DNA from: Janthinobacterium tructae
GTDB taxonomy: Bacteria; Pseudomonadota; Gammaproteobacteria; Burkholderiales; Burkholderiaceae_D
Reading direction: 5' to 3'
Assembly (NCBI RefSeq): GCF_006517255.1
Contig: NZ_CP041185.1
Coordinates: forward strand, 4,216,001 to 4,280,000
DNA: 64,000 bases
In this document: positions 52,794-61,854 of the stretch, one piece after another
Numbering within the stretch: position 1 is the stretch's first letter
Layout of the letters: every line of letters begins with the position of its first letter
The notes under the pieces: generated by a model
What the model saw: the letters and a program-made list of their open reading frames with translations, nothing else
Told to the model about the DNA's origin: nothing
Databases searched by the model: none
Program-made: the position numbers and the translations under genes

Positions 52794-54863
52794 ATGCAAA
52801 TGACGATCACGCGCGCGGGCACGACTGGCATGCGCCTGTGCACCCTGCTGGCATTGGCAGCCTGCGGCAGCAACCATGCACCGGAAGAGCTGAACCAGAT
52901 GCCCGGCTACCTGGGCAGCATCACGCGCGCCGACTACGACGGCAAGACGAATGATTTACTCACGGCCGGCCTGGGCAAGACGGGGCTGGCGGGCGCCGCA
53001 CCCGCGTATGCGAATACGGAACAGCCGACGCCGCTCGAACTGCGCCGCAATGCGATCTACGCCAACTACCGCGCCGTGCTCGACATTGCCGCCAACAGCG
53101 GCTATGGCACCCTGTACGGACCGAACGTGGATGCGTCCGGAAACGTGGGCACGGGCGAAGGCCTGGTGGCGGGCAGCGAATACATCGCCTATGCCGATGA
53201 CGGCACGGGCAAGAAGAATGTCACCCTGATGGTGCAGGTGCCGGCCAGCTTCGACCCCGAGCATGCCTGCATCGTCACGGGCACGTCGAGCGGCTCGCGC
53301 GGCATCTATGGCGCCATCGGCAGCTCCGGCGAGTGGGGCTTGAAGAAGGGTTGCGCCGTGGCGTATGCGGACAAGGGTTCCGGCACAGGCCTGTATGTGT
53401 TTGAAGACGACAGCGTGAATGTGCAGAATGGCGTGCGCGCGGGCAGGGTGACTGCCGGCAAGAGCGCGCTCTTCGCACCGGACTTGAACGACGCCGACCG
53501 GCTGGCCTGGGCCGCCGCCTATCCGAACCGCATCGCCTTCAAGCATGCACATTCGCAACAGAACCCGGAGAAGGATTGGGGCAAGGTGACCTTGCAGGCG
53601 GTCGAGATGGCGTATTACGTCTTGAACGAGCGCTATGGCGTGCTGGCCCGCGATGGCAGTTCGCGCATCGTGCGCCTGACGCCGAAGAACACCATCACGA
53701 TCGCCTCGAGCATTTCCAACGGCGCCGGCTCGGCCTTGCTGGCAGCGGAACAGGATACGCAAGGCTTGATCAGCGGCGTGGCGGCCAGCGAGCCGCAGGT
53801 CCAACCGGCGGCGTCGAGTGCCTACAGCGTACGCCAGGGTGGGGTGGTAGTGAATACACCGGGGCGCGCGCTGTTCGACTACGCCACCTATGCGGCGCTG
53901 TACCAGCCGTGCATCGCTTCCGTGGCCGGCAATGCGGGACGCTGCACGGCGCTCGTCAGCAAGGGGCTATTGAACGGCGCGGATCTGGCGGCGCAGCAGG
54001 CGGACGCGAAGCAGCGCTTGCGCGCATATGGCTGGTTGCCGGACTCCGACCCGCTGCAGGCGGCGCACGCGGGCACGAATATCCTGGTGGCCGTCACGTA
54101 CGCGTATGCCTATGGGAAATTCTCCGTGACGGACAAGGTGTGCGGTTTCACGTTTGCGCAGACCGATGGCAGCGGCAATCCGATCGCGTTCACCTCGGCG
54201 CAAAAGGCGGCCAGCTTTGCCGCGCAAAACGGCATCCTCGGCAGTGTCGTGTACGAGAACAGCGTGGGCGGCGCCAAGGGCTACACGGCCGGCGTATCAC
54301 CCTCGACCAGTCTGGCGGACCAGTCGCTCGATGGCTTCCTGTGCCTGCGCAGCCTGGCGACGGGGCGCGACGCCGTCAGCGGCGCCAACCTGGAAGGCAC
54401 TTTGGCAGGGCAGAGCGCGCGCGTGCGGGCAGGCGTGGCCGAGGTAGCGGCCAGCGGCAAACTGAACGGCAAGCCGGCCATCATCGTGCACGGTCGCAGC
54501 GATACCCTGATTCCCGTCAATCACGCGTCGCGCGCCTATCTTGGCCTGAACGCTGCGGTGGAAGGGAGCAATAGCAAGCTGCGCTATATCGAGGTGACCC
54601 ATGCCAACCACTTCGATTCCTTCAGCAGCGCCTTGCCGACCCTGATCGTGCCGCTACATGTGTACCTGAACCGGGCGCTCGATGCCATGTATGCGCATTT
54701 GTCTGCCAAGCAAGCCTTGCCGCCATCGCAGGTGGTGCGCACGGTAACGCGCGCCGATGCGTCGACCTTGATCACGGCTGTCAACCTGCCGGCGATAGCG
54801 TCGACCCCAGCGGCAGGCAATGCGATCAGTGTGACGGGAACGGTGGTGGATGTGCCCGACTGA
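52794..54863 (+). CDS. 3-hydroxybutyrate oligomer hydrolase, lipoprotein-type
   Basis: 689 aa. A short signal with lipobox LAAC (about residue 22) predicts lipid anchoring. The body fits the 3HB-oligomer hydrolase family: NMPGYLGSITRADYDG-type start (here QMPGYLGSITRADYDG), VTLMVQVPASFDPEHACIVTGTSSGSRGIYGAIG, KGCAVAYADKGSG, ALFAPDLNDADRLAWAAAYPNR, and the probable nucleophile SISNGAGSALLAAEQD. Late Asp and His are in HGRSDTLIPVNHASR and VTHANHFDSF. It breaks down oligomers released from polyhydroxybutyrate, so the host probably makes or uses PHB. Good GGAGAG site before the ATG. Confidence 0.9.
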   Translation: MQMTITRAGTTGMRLCTLLALAACGSNHAPEELNQMPGYLGSITRADYDGKTNDLLTAGLGKTGLAGAAPAYANTEQPTPLELRRNAIYANYRAVLDIAANSGYGTLYGPNVDASGNVGTGEGLVAGSEYIAYADDGTGKKNVTLMVQVPASFDPEHACIVTGTSSGSRGIYGAIGSSGEWGLKKGCAVAYADKGSGTGLYVFEDDSVNVQNGVRAGRVTAGKSALFAPDLNDADRLAWAAAYPNRIAFKHAHSQQNPEKDWGKVTLQAVEMAYYVLNERYGVLARDGSSRIVRLTPKNTITIASSISNGAGSALLAAEQDTQGLISGVAASEPQVQPAASSAYSVRQGGVVVNTPGRALFDYATYAALYQPCIASVAGNAGRCTALVSKGLLNGADLAAQQADAKQRLRAYGWLPDSDPLQAAHAGTNILVAVTYAYAYGKFSVTDKVCGFTFAQTDGSGNPIAFTSAQKAASFAAQNGILGSVVYENSVGGAKGYTAGVSPSTSLADQSLDGFLCLRSLATGRDAVSGANLEGTLAGQSARVRAGVAEVAASGKLNGKPAIIVHGRSDTLIPVNHASRAYLGLNAAVEGSNSKLRYIEVTHANHFDSFSSALPTLIVPLHVYLNRALDAMYAHLSAKQALPPSQVVRTVTRADASTLITAVNLPAIASTPAAGNAISVTGTVVDVPD

Positions 54864-54866
54864 GTC

Positions 54867-56024
54867 TCATAGCGCGGCCGCATAGATGGCGCGGGCATCC
54901 TCGCGTGTGACGACGCGCGGATTGTTGCCCAGCAATCGCGTCTGCAGCATGGCGTCGTCGGCCAGCCGGTCCAGGTCGCTGGCCGCGATGCCCACCTCGC
55001 GCAGGGTGCGCGCGATACCGGTGGCGCGCGCCAGCGCCTGCATGGCGTCGATCAGGGCCACGGCCCGCGCTTCCTCGCTGCCCACGATACCAGGCTGCAA
55101 GACGGCCGCCAGTTGCGCATACAGCGGTGCCGCGTGAGACAGATTAAAACGCAACACGTGCGGCAGCACCAGCGCATTCGACAGGCCGTGTGGCACGTGG
55201 AACAAACCACCGATGGGATAAGCGAGCGCATGCACGGCGGCCACCGGTGCATTGGCAAACGCCTGGCCGGCCAGCATGGCGCCCAGCAGCATGGCCTGGC
55301 GCGCCGGCAAGTTGCCGCCATCGCGGCAGGCGGTGAGCAGGTTGCTGGACAGCAGCGACAGTGCCTGGGTGGCCAGCATGTCGGACAGGGGATTTTTCAG
55401 CAGGCGGCTGGTGTACGCTTCGATCGCATGCACCATGGCGTCGATGCCGGTGGCGGCTGTCACGGCGGGCGGCAAGCCCAGGGTCAGGCTGGCGTCGAGG
55501 ATGGCCAGGTCCGCATACAGTTGCGGCGCGACCACGCCCAGCTTGCTGGTGGCGCCCGTGGTGACGATGGCGATGTGCGTCACTTCCGAACCGGTGCCGG
55601 CCGTGGTCGGCAATTGCACCAGGGGCAGGCGCTGGCCGTGCACATTACCGATGCCATACAGTTGCGCCAGTTCCTGGTGGCCCGGCGCCAGCACGGCGAT
55701 CAGCTTGGCCACGTCCAGCGAGCTGCCGCCACCGAGGCCGATAATCAGTTCCACGTGAAACATCTGCGCCTGGGCCACGCCGGCCAGGACGATGGCTTCG
55801 GGCGGATCGGCTTGCACGTCGGCAAAGACGTGGACCTCGATCCCCGCCGTCTGCAAGCTGTGCAGGGGAGCATCGGCCAGGCCCGTACGCAGAAACCCCG
55901 CGTCGGTGACGAGCAGGGCGCGGCGCACGCTCGGGAAGTGATGGGCGATGTGCGCGCCCAGTTGGGCGGCGGCGCCTGGTTCAACGATCAGATGCGGCAC
56001 GGTACGGAACTGGAAGGCGGACAT
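54867..56024 (-). CDS. Iron-containing alcohol dehydrogenase
   Basis: 385 aa group III alcohol dehydrogenase. The N-terminal Rossmann part shows the NAD(P)-binding GLGGGSSLDVAKLIAVLAPG and the LPTTAGTGSEVTHIAIV segment. The C-terminal helical domain has metal ligands in the Asp of ATGIDAMVHAIEAYTS and the His residues of HALAYPIGGLFHVPHGLSNALVLPHV. Substrate may be a short-chain or lactaldehyde-type alcohol. A parS-like site lies within the gene at 55747. It converges on the 3HB-oligomer hydrolase gene with only 3 bp between stops. Confidence 0.93.
   Translation of the reverse strand: MSAFQFRTVPHLIVEPGAAAQLGAHIAHHFPSVRRALLVTDAGFLRTGLADAPLHSLQTAGIEVHVFADVQADPPEAIVLAGVAQAQMFHVELIIGLGGGSSLDVAKLIAVLAPGHQELAQLYGIGNVHGQRLPLVQLPTTAGTGSEVTHIAIVTTGATSKLGVVAPQLYADLAILDASLTLGLPPAVTAATGIDAMVHAIEAYTSRLLKNPLSDMLATQALSLLSSNLLTACRDGGNLPARQAMLLGAMLAGQAFANAPVAAVHALAYPIGGLFHVPHGLSNALVLPHVLRFNLSHAAPLYAQLAAVLQPGIVGSEEARAVALIDAMQALARATGIARTLREVGIAASDLDRLADDAMLQTRLLGNNPRVVTREDARAIYAAAL
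55747..55762. other. parS-like site 2 (inside alcohol dehydrogenase gene)
   Basis: AGTTCCACGTGAAACA differs from TGTTTCACGTGAAACA at two positions. Confidence 0.55.
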
Positions 56025-56082
56025 GCAGACTCCTGACAGTGAGGACAGAAGCCAAGCTTACTCCGCTTTCCCGCCCTGCGCA

Positions 56083-56098
56083 TGTTTCACGTGGAACC
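56083..56098. other. parS-like site 3 (intergenic)
   Basis: TGTTTCACGTGGAACC differs from the consensus at two positions. It lies in the 85-bp gap between nuoA and the alcohol dehydrogenase gene. Confidence 0.6.
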
Positions 56099-56109
56099 AG
56101 AAGTGGGGC

Positions 56110-56469
56110 TTACTCCCACTCCAGCGCGCCGCGTTTCCATTCATACGCCAGGCCGATGGCCAGTACGCTCAAGAAGCCCATGACGGCCCAGAAGCCGTGC
56201 AAACCCAGTTCGTTGACGTTGGCCGCCCACGGCATCAGGAAGATCACCTCGATATCGAACAGGATGAACAGGATGGCGACCAGGTAGAAGCGGATGTCGA
56301 ATTTCATGCGTGCGTCGCCGAACGCTTCGAAGCCGCATTCGTACGGGGACAGTTTTTGTGGATCGGGTTTGTGCGGACCGAGCACGCGCCCCAGCAGCAT
56401 GGGGACGATGCCGACCAGGATGCCGATCAGAATGAACAGCAGGACGGGAAAATAGTTTTCGAGGAGCAT
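56110..56469 (-). CDS. nuoA: NADH-quinone oxidoreductase subunit A, isolated copy
   Basis: 119 aa, full length for NuoA, with three hydrophobic helices (about 5-28, 62-84, 88-108). The conserved loop [36 protein letters not shown] is intact, including the acidic residue in FDIE, and the protein ends in [12 protein letters not shown] as in betaproteobacterial complex I. No nuoB-N genes follow, so this is either an orphan paralogue or complex I is split. It starts 12 bp after sugE, with AGAGGA before the ATG, and is very likely co-transcribed with it. Confidence 0.9.
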   Translation of the reverse strand: MLLENYFPVLLFILIGILVGIVPMLLGRVLGPHKPDPQKLSPYECGFEAFGDARMKFDIRFYLVAILFILFDIEVIFLMPWAANVNELGLHGFWAVMGFLSVLAIGLAYEWKRGALEWE

Positions 56470-56480
56470 GGGAATTCCTC

Positions 56481-56801
56481 TCAGTGGCTGGACGACAGCT
56501 TCATCAGTACGATGCCGCACACGATGAGGACGGCGGCGCACACGCGCATGGTGTTGACTTGCTCGCCCAGAAAGACGATGCCGACGATGAAGGCGCCGAC
56601 GGCGCCGATGCCGGTCCAGATGGTGTAGGCCGTGCCCAGGGGCAGGGTGCGCATGGCAATCGACAGCAAGCCGAAGCTGGCGATCATCATGACGATGGTC
56701 ATGACGGAAGGGGTGAGTCGGTTGAAACCTTCGGAGAGTTTCATCGAGTATGCCCACACGACTTCAAGCATGCCGGCAATCAGTAACAGTATCCAGGCCA
56801 T
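56481..56801 (-). CDS. sugE: SMR-family guanidinium exporter (SugE/Gdx)
   Basis: 106 aa with four hydrophobic helices. The essential Glu is residue 13 in [15 protein letters not shown], and [25 protein letters not shown] is the Gdx/SugE signature around helix 3. Members of this subgroup export guanidinium in exchange for protons rather than quaternary drugs. This identity is supported by the two-hairpin guanidine-II type riboswitch in its leader. AAGGAG precedes the ATG. nuoA follows in the same transcript. Confidence 0.92.
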   Translation of the reverse strand: MAWILLLIAGMLEVVWAYSMKLSEGFNRLTPSVMTIVMMIASFGLLSIAMRTLPLGTAYTIWTGIGAVGAFIVGIVFLGEQVNTMRVCAAVLIVCGIVLMKLSSSH

Positions 56802-56820
56802 GGCGGCTCCTTATACAGAG

Positions 56821-56864
56821 CGGGCCGTCCCGGTGTGTGCCCATGATGGGGGAGGCCGTCCTCC
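56821..56864 (-). promoter_or_regulatory. Guanidine-II (mini-ykkC) riboswitch
   Basis: On the minus strand two short hairpins share the ACGG loop: GGAGG-ACGG-CCTCC (56864-56851) and CGGG-ACGG-CCCG (56832-56821), 18 nt apart. The second ends 19 nt before the sugE ATG, with the AAGGAG ribosome site in between. Paired stems with ACGR loops are the hallmark of mini-ykkC RNAs, in which guanidine binding joins the two loops and frees the ribosome site. The rest of the 316-bp sugE-mnmG gap holds a parS-like site and the mnmG promoter. Confidence 0.88.
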
Positions 56865-56968
56865 TGGATGCTCGTCACGATGGCCACTGGCGTGACCACG
56901 CTTGCGGACGATGCGGCAATTGTAGCAAACATTCACGAGCACCGCAGCCCCAGCCCAGGCCAGTTACG

Positions 56969-56984
56969 TGTTCCACGTGAAACA
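56969..56984. other. parS site 4 (best match)
   Basis: TGTTCCACGTGAAACA differs from the universal parS TGTTTCACGTGAAACA at one position. It is intergenic, about 150 bp before mnmG and 2.9 kb before parA. Confidence 0.85.
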
Positions 56985-57065
56985 GAAACGGCCGATGGCT
57001 TGCCACTGCTGAGTAAAAATTAAGCAAAAATTGGCCCGAGGAAGGTTGCGCTCGCAAAAAGACTC

Positions 57066-57071
57066 TATAAT
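57066..57071 (+). promoter_or_regulatory. -10 element for mnmG
   Basis: TATAAT, 47 bp before the mnmG ATG. The best -35 at 17 bp spacing is only AGGTTG (57043), so the promoter may rely on an activator or on the -10 element. Confidence 0.5.
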
Positions 57072-57117
57072 CGGAGCTCTCTTCCCGCATTTTTACTTGC
57101 ACTGTTACCTATTTATC

Positions 57118-59055
57118 ATGTTATTTCCTACAGAATTCGACGTCATCGTTGTCGGTGGTGGTCACGCCGGTACCGAGGCGGCCCTCGCTTCCGCCCGCAT
57201 GGGGCAGAAGACGCTATTGCTCACGCATAATATTGAGACACTGGGCCAGATGTCGTGCAACCCCTCCATCGGTGGCATCGGCAAGGGCCACCTGGTCAAG
57301 GAGGTCGATGCCATGGGCGGCGCGATGGCGATTGCCACCGACGAGTCCGGCATCCAGTTCCGCATCCTGAACTCCTCGAAAGGCCCGGCAGTCCGCGCCA
57401 CGCGCGCCCAGGCCGACCGCATTCTCTACAAGGCCGCCATCCGTACGCGCCTGGAAAACCAGCCGAATCTGTGGCTGTTCCAGCAAGCGGTCGATGATCT
57501 GATCGTCGAAGGCGACCGCGTCGTCGGCGCCGTGACGCAGATCGGTTTGAAGTTCCTGTCGCGCGCCGTGGTGCTGACGGCCGGCACTTTCCTCGACGGC
57601 AAGATCCACGTGGGCTTGAATAATTACTCGGCTGGCCGCGCCGGCGACCCGCCCGCCATTTCGCTGTCCGCCCGCTTGAAGGAATTGAAGCTGCCCCAAG
57701 GCCGCTTGAAGACGGGCACGCCGCCGCGCATCGATGGCCGCACGATTGACTTTTCCGTGATGCAAGAGCAGGCGGGCGACCTCGATCCCGTGCCCGTGTT
57801 TTCCGTGATGGGCAACACGTCCATGCACCCGCGCCAGGTGCCGTGCTGGGTCACGCATACGAATAGCCAGACGCACGACATCATCCGCGCTGGCCTCGAC
57901 CGCAGCCCCATGTACACGGGCGTGATCGAGGGCGTGGGCCCCCGCTATTGCCCGTCCATCGAAGACAAGATTCACCGTTTCGCGGGCAAGGAATCGCACC
58001 AGATCTTCCTCGAGCCGGAAGGCTTGACGACGCATGAGTTCTATCCGAACGGCATTTCCACCAGCCTGCCGTTCGACGTGCAGATCGCCCTGGTGCAATC
58101 GATGAAGGGCATGGAAAACGCCCACATCCTGCGCCCCGGTTACGCCATCGAATACGATTACTTCGACCCGCGCGGCTTGAAAGCCTCGCTGGAAACGAAG
58201 GCCGTGGCCGGCCTGTTCTTCGCCGGGCAGATCAACGGCACCACCGGCTACGAGGAAGCGGCCGCGCAAGGCATGCTGGCGGGCCTGAATGCGGCCCTGC
58301 TGACGCAGGACAAGGAAGCCTGGGTACCGGGCCGCTCCGAGGCGTATCTGGGCGTGCTGGTCGACGATCTGATCACCCAGGGCGTGCAGGAACCGTACCG
58401 CATGTTCACCAGTCGCGCCGAGTACCGCTTGAGCCTGCGCGAAGACAATGCCGACATGCGCCTGACGGAAATCGGCCGTACCCTGGGCTGCGTCGGCGAC
58501 GCCCAATGGCAAGCGTTCGAGACCAAGCGCGAAGCGGTGGCGCTGGAACTGCAGCGCCTGCGTTCCACGTGGGTCAATCCGCGCATCCTGGCGGCGGCCG
58601 AATCGGAACGCATCGTCGGCCAAGCCATCGAGCGCGAGTATTCGCTGGCGGACTTGCTGTGCCGCCCGAACGTCGCCTACGACACCCTGATGAGCATGAC
58701 GGGCATGGAAGGCCAGGCCCTGGCCGGTCCCGGCGTGCAGGACCCCGCCGTGCGCGAGCAGGTGGAAATCCAGCTCAAATATGCGGGCTACATCGAGCGC
58801 CAGAGCAAGGAGATCGAGCGCCACGAACACTATGAAAACCTGGCCTTGCCGGCCGGTTTTAATTACCTCGATATCGGCGCGCTGTCGGTCGAAGTGCGGC
58901 AAAAACTCGACAAGCAGCGCCCGGAAACCCTGGGCCAGGCCTCGCGCATTTCGGGCGTAACGCCGGCGGCGATTTCGCTGCTGCTGGTGCATTTGAAAAA
59001 GCGCGGCTTCGGTGCCGCACAGACCACCACTTTAAAGGACGAGGTTGTTGAATGA
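57118..59055 (+). CDS. mnmG: tRNA uridine-5-carboxymethylaminomethyl modification enzyme MnmG (GidA)
   Basis: 645 aa from ATG 57118. With MnmE it builds the cmnm5 group on wobble U34 of several tRNAs, using FAD and methylene-THF. The FAD fold [21 protein letters not shown] is at the N terminus. [22 protein letters not shown] (with the catalytic Cys), [11 protein letters not shown], and [26 protein letters not shown] follow. The C-terminal helical domain binds MnmE and tRNA. It heads the mnmG-rsmG-parA-parB block typical of origin-proximal DNA. Confidence 0.97.
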   Translation: MLFPTEFDVIVVGGGHAGTEAALASARMGQKTLLLTHNIETLGQMSCNPSIGGIGKGHLVKEVDAMGGAMAIATDESGIQFRILNSSKGPAVRATRAQADRILYKAAIRTRLENQPNLWLFQQAVDDLIVEGDRVVGAVTQIGLKFLSRAVVLTAGTFLDGKIHVGLNNYSAGRAGDPPAISLSARLKELKLPQGRLKTGTPPRIDGRTIDFSVMQEQAGDLDPVPVFSVMGNTSMHPRQVPCWVTHTNSQTHDIIRAGLDRSPMYTGVIEGVGPRYCPSIEDKIHRFAGKESHQIFLEPEGLTTHEFYPNGISTSLPFDVQIALVQSMKGMENAHILRPGYAIEYDYFDPRGLKASLETKAVAGLFFAGQINGTTGYEEAAAQGMLAGLNAALLTQDKEAWVPGRSEAYLGVLVDDLITQGVQEPYRMFTSRAEYRLSLREDNADMRLTEIGRTLGCVGDAQWQAFETKREAVALELQRLRSTWVNPRILAAAESERIVGQAIEREYSLADLLCRPNVAYDTLMSMTGMEGQALAGPGVQDPAVREQVEIQLKYAGYIERQSKEIERHEHYENLALPAGFNYLDIGALSVEVRQKLDKQRPETLGQASRISGVTPAAISLLLVHLKKRGFGAAQTTTLKDEVVE

Positions 59056-59696
59056 AGCAGTTTGACCGGGCCGCACTGGCCCCCATTTTGAATGAAGGCA
59101 TCGCCGCGCTGGGGCTGGACCTGAGCGCGGATCAGACGGAAAAACTGCTCGATTACCTGGCCTTGCTGGCCAAATGGAACAGCGTGTACAACCTGACGTC
59201 GGTGCGCGACCCCATGCAGATGCTGACCCTGCACGTGCTCGATTCGCTGGCGGCCGTGCCCGCGTTCGCGGATGCCAAAAACGTGCTCGACGTGGGCGCC
59301 GGCGGCGGCTTGCCGGGCATGGTATTGGCCATCGCGCGGCCTGACGTAAAAGTGTCGATGATCGACACGGTGCACAAAAAGACAGCCTTTCTGACGCAGG
59401 TGAAGGCGGAACTGGGCCTGGCCAACGTCACCGTGTACACCAAGCGCGTGGAACAGCTGGAAGTGTCGCAGAAATTCGATGTGATCACCTCGCGCGCCTT
59501 TGCCGACCTGTCCGACTTCGTCAACTGGTCGCACCACGTGCTGGCCGAGGGCGGGCAATTCATCGCCTTGAAAGGGGTGGCACCGCCAGACGAGCGCGAG
59601 CGACTGCCGGCAGACTGGAAAGTGACGCAATTACGCGCAATTCAGGTGCCAGGGCTAAATGCAGAGCGTCATCTGGTCTTTATAGCAAGAATATAA
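59052..59696 (+). CDS. rsmG: 16S rRNA (guanine-527-N7) methyltransferase RsmG (GidB)
   Basis: 214 aa. SAM motif [37 protein letters not shown] is complete, with [20 protein letters not shown] near the start and [16 protein letters not shown] later. Loss of RsmG in other bacteria gives low-level streptomycin resistance. The ATG overlaps the mnmG stop (ATGA), so it is translationally coupled. Confidence 0.96.
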   Translation: MKQFDRAALAPILNEGIAALGLDLSADQTEKLLDYLALLAKWNSVYNLTSVRDPMQMLTLHVLDSLAAVPAFADAKNVLDVGAGGGLPGMVLAIARPDVKVSMIDTVHKKTAFLTQVKAELGLANVTVYTKRVEQLEVSQKFDVITSRAFADLSDFVNWSHHVLAEGGQFIALKGVAPPDERERLPADWKVTQLRAIQVPGLNAERHLVFIARI

Positions 59697-59715
59697 AGAC
59701 TGGAAAATTAAACGG

Positions 59716-59805
59716 TATAAATCATATAAACAGTTTATACGGTATAAATGATATAAACCATATAAACGATTTATATCGTATAAATGAAATAAACAGTATA
59801 AATCG
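59716..59805. repeat. Ten tandem 9-bp iterons upstream of parA
   Basis: Exactly ten consecutive 9-bp units of the form TATAAAnnn (TATAAATCA, TATAAACAG, TTTATACGG, TATAAATGA, TATAAACCA, TATAAACGA, TTTATATCG, TATAAATGA, AATAAACAG, TATAAATCG). Two units are inverted (TTTATA), making short palindromes such as TATAAACAGTTTATA. The block fills most of the rsmG-parA gap and ends 59 bp before the parA ATG. An easily melted element, protein-binding array or parA promoter region is possible. Confidence 0.75.
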
Positions 59806-59864
59806 TTTCGGCCGGATGCCGGGGCGCACGATGAAGTTTGCATCTCTTTACAACTAGAAGATAC

Positions 59865-60635
59865 ATGGCCAAAATTTTTTGTGTAGCAAATCAAAAGGGT
59901 GGTGTTGGTAAAACCACAACAAGCGTCAACCTCTCCGCCGGTCTGGCCAAGTTGAACCAGCGCGTGCTGCTGGTCGACCTCGACCCGCAGGGCAATGCGA
60001 CCATGGGTGCCGGCATCAACAAGGCCGGCCTGAAGGCGTCGACCTATGAAGTCATGCTGGGCGAATCCGATGTCAAAACGGCACGCCAGCGTTCGGAAGC
60101 GGGGCGCTTCGATGTCCTGCCGTCGAACCGCGAACTGGCCGGCGCGGAAGTGGAGATGGTCGAACTGGACAACCGCGAACGCCGCCTGAAGGATGCGCTG
60201 GCCGAAGTGGATAGCGAATACGACTTCATCCTGGTTGATTGCCCACCGGCATTATCGATGCTGACCCTGAACGGCCTGTGCGCCGCGCATGGCGTGATCA
60301 TCCCGATGCAGTGCGAGTACTACGCGCTGGAAGGCCTGTCCGACCTGGTCAACACCATCAAGAAGGTACATGCCAACCTGAACCCGGACTTGAAGATCAT
60401 TGGTCTCTTGCGCGTGATGTTCGATCCGCGCATGACATTATCACAACAAGTGTCGGCCCAGCTGGAACAGCATTTCGGCGACAAGGTCTTCAAGACCATC
60501 ATCCCGCGCAATGTGCGCCTGGCCGAAGCGCCATCGTACGGCTTGCCCGGCGTGACCTTCGATCCCAGCTCGAAAGGTGCCCAGGCGTATATCGCCTTCG
60601 GCGCCGAGATGGTCGAGCGCATCAAACATATGTAA
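59865..60635 (+). CDS. parA: Chromosome-partitioning ATPase ParA (Soj)
   Basis: 256 aa from ATG 59865. The deviant Walker A is KGGVGKTTTSVNLSAGLA at about residues 10-27, Walker A' is LVDLDPQGNATMGAG and Walker B is FILVDCPPALSMLTLN. The short N terminus without an HTH makes it a chromosomal (type Ib-like) ParA. It forms ATP-dependent dimers on DNA that pull ParB-parS complexes. It is followed 65 bp later by parB; parS-like sites are 3-8 kb upstream. Confidence 0.95.
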   Translation: MAKIFCVANQKGGVGKTTTSVNLSAGLAKLNQRVLLVDLDPQGNATMGAGINKAGLKASTYEVMLGESDVKTARQRSEAGRFDVLPSNRELAGAEVEMVELDNRERRLKDALAEVDSEYDFILVDCPPALSMLTLNGLCAAHGVIIPMQCEYYALEGLSDLVNTIKKVHANLNPDLKIIGLLRVMFDPRMTLSQQVSAQLEQHFGDKVFKTIIPRNVRLAEAPSYGLPGVTFDPSSKGAQAYIAFGAEMVERIKHM

Positions 60636-60700
60636 ACAAAGGGCGAGCGACTCGCAAGGAATGATGTGAGCGCTCACTCTGAAAACACGATTAGGACAGC

Positions 60701-61585
60701 ATGGCTACGAAAAAATTAAAAGGACTGGGTCGCGGACTCGACGCCCTCCTGGGTGGCGGCGGCGACTTCGCCAGCCCGGACACGCATCAACCCTCCAGCT
60801 TGCCCGTGTCGCAAATGCAAGCCGGCAAATACCAGCCGCGCACGCGCATGGACGAAGGGGCCTTGAACGAACTGGCCGCCTCGATCAAGGCGCAAGGGCT
60901 GATGCAGCCGATCCTGGTGCGCCCGATCGGGCAAGACACCCTGAGCGGACTTGTCAAATATGAAATCATCGCCGGTGAACGCCGTTTCCGCGCCTCGCAA
61001 CTGGCCGGCCTGACGGAAGTGCCGGTGCTGGTGCGCGATGTGGATGACCTGGCCGCCGCCGCCATGGCGCTGATCGAGAACATCCAGCGCGAAGACTTGA
61101 ATCCCCTGGAAGAGGCGCAGGGTATTCACCGCCTGATCGCCGACTTCAGTTTCACGCATGAGCAAGCGGCCACTGCGCTGGGACGCTCGCGCAGCGCGGT
61201 GTCGAACCTGCTGCGTCTGATGAACCTGGCCAGTCCCGTGCAGACCATGCTGATGGCCGGCGATATCGACATGGGCCATGCGCGCGCCTTGCTGGCGGTC
61301 GATGCGGCCAGCCAGATCACGCTGGCCAACCAGGTCGTGGCCAAGCGCCTGTCGGTGCGCGAAACGGAAAAGCTCGTCACCCGCACGCTCGAGGAAGCGG
61401 CCAACCCGGTCGAACCGCGGCAAAAGGAAAAGTCCGGCGACATCGCGCGCCTGGAAGAAGAGTTGTCCGATGCGCTGGCCACGCCCGTGGTGTTCAAAAT
61501 GGGTAACAAAGGCCGTGGCCAATTGGTGATCGATTTTGCCGATCTTGACGTGCTCGATGGTTTGTTGACCCGCTTGCGTGGTTAA
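60701..61585 (+). CDS. parB: Chromosome-partitioning protein ParB (Spo0J)
   Basis: 294 aa. The N terminus KKLKGLGRGLDALLGGG is the ParA-stimulating segment. The CTPase/ParB domain has YQPRTRMDEGALNELAASIKAQGLMQPILVRP and the GERRFRASQLAG motif, then IENIQREDLNPLEEAQGIHRL. The HTH (FTHEQAATALGRSRSAVSNLLRLMNL) reads parS. The C-terminal dimerisation domain ends LDVLDGLLTRLRG. The sites at 52.1-57.0 kb are its likely targets. Confidence 0.95.
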   Translation: MATKKLKGLGRGLDALLGGGGDFASPDTHQPSSLPVSQMQAGKYQPRTRMDEGALNELAASIKAQGLMQPILVRPIGQDTLSGLVKYEIIAGERRFRASQLAGLTEVPVLVRDVDDLAAAAMALIENIQREDLNPLEEAQGIHRLIADFSFTHEQAATALGRSRSAVSNLLRLMNLASPVQTMLMAGDIDMGHARALLAVDAASQITLANQVVAKRLSVRETEKLVTRTLEEAANPVEPRQKEKSGDIARLEEELSDALATPVVFKMGNKGRGQLVIDFADLDVLDGLLTRLRG

Positions 61586-61782
61586 ATAGCAAGCTGCAAA
61601 GACATGGGGAGTGCGGTGTGGACAATCCAGCCATGCTTTCCAGATGCACCACGTGATTCCTTGATAACACGGCTGGAAGCGGCCAGACAAGCGACTTTGC
61701 CATATAGTGGTGCAAATGGCGGCGAATAGTCGGTAAAGCGTCAGTTTCACGCCGCAATCGCCCTGCTGCGGTGCAGCAACGT

Positions 61783-61812
61783 TTGACTCTATAGATCAAA
61801 GCCAACTATAAT
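61783..61812 (+). promoter_or_regulatory. Promoter of the atp operon
   Basis: TTGACT (61783-61788) and TATAAT (61807-61812) with 18-bp spacing, a near-consensus sigma-70 promoter 43 bp before the atpI start. The preceding 200 bp after parB show no gene or clear terminator. Confidence 0.8.
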
Positions 61813-61854
61813 CCCGTGTCTTTGCGTGTGTAGATTTTTTTGGGAACCTGGCAA

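Noticed and set aside
59655..59894. Minus-strand frame of 79 codons with repeating Leu-Tyr-Asp units
   Set aside because: It is simply the translation of the 9-bp iterons, whose unit length is a multiple of three.
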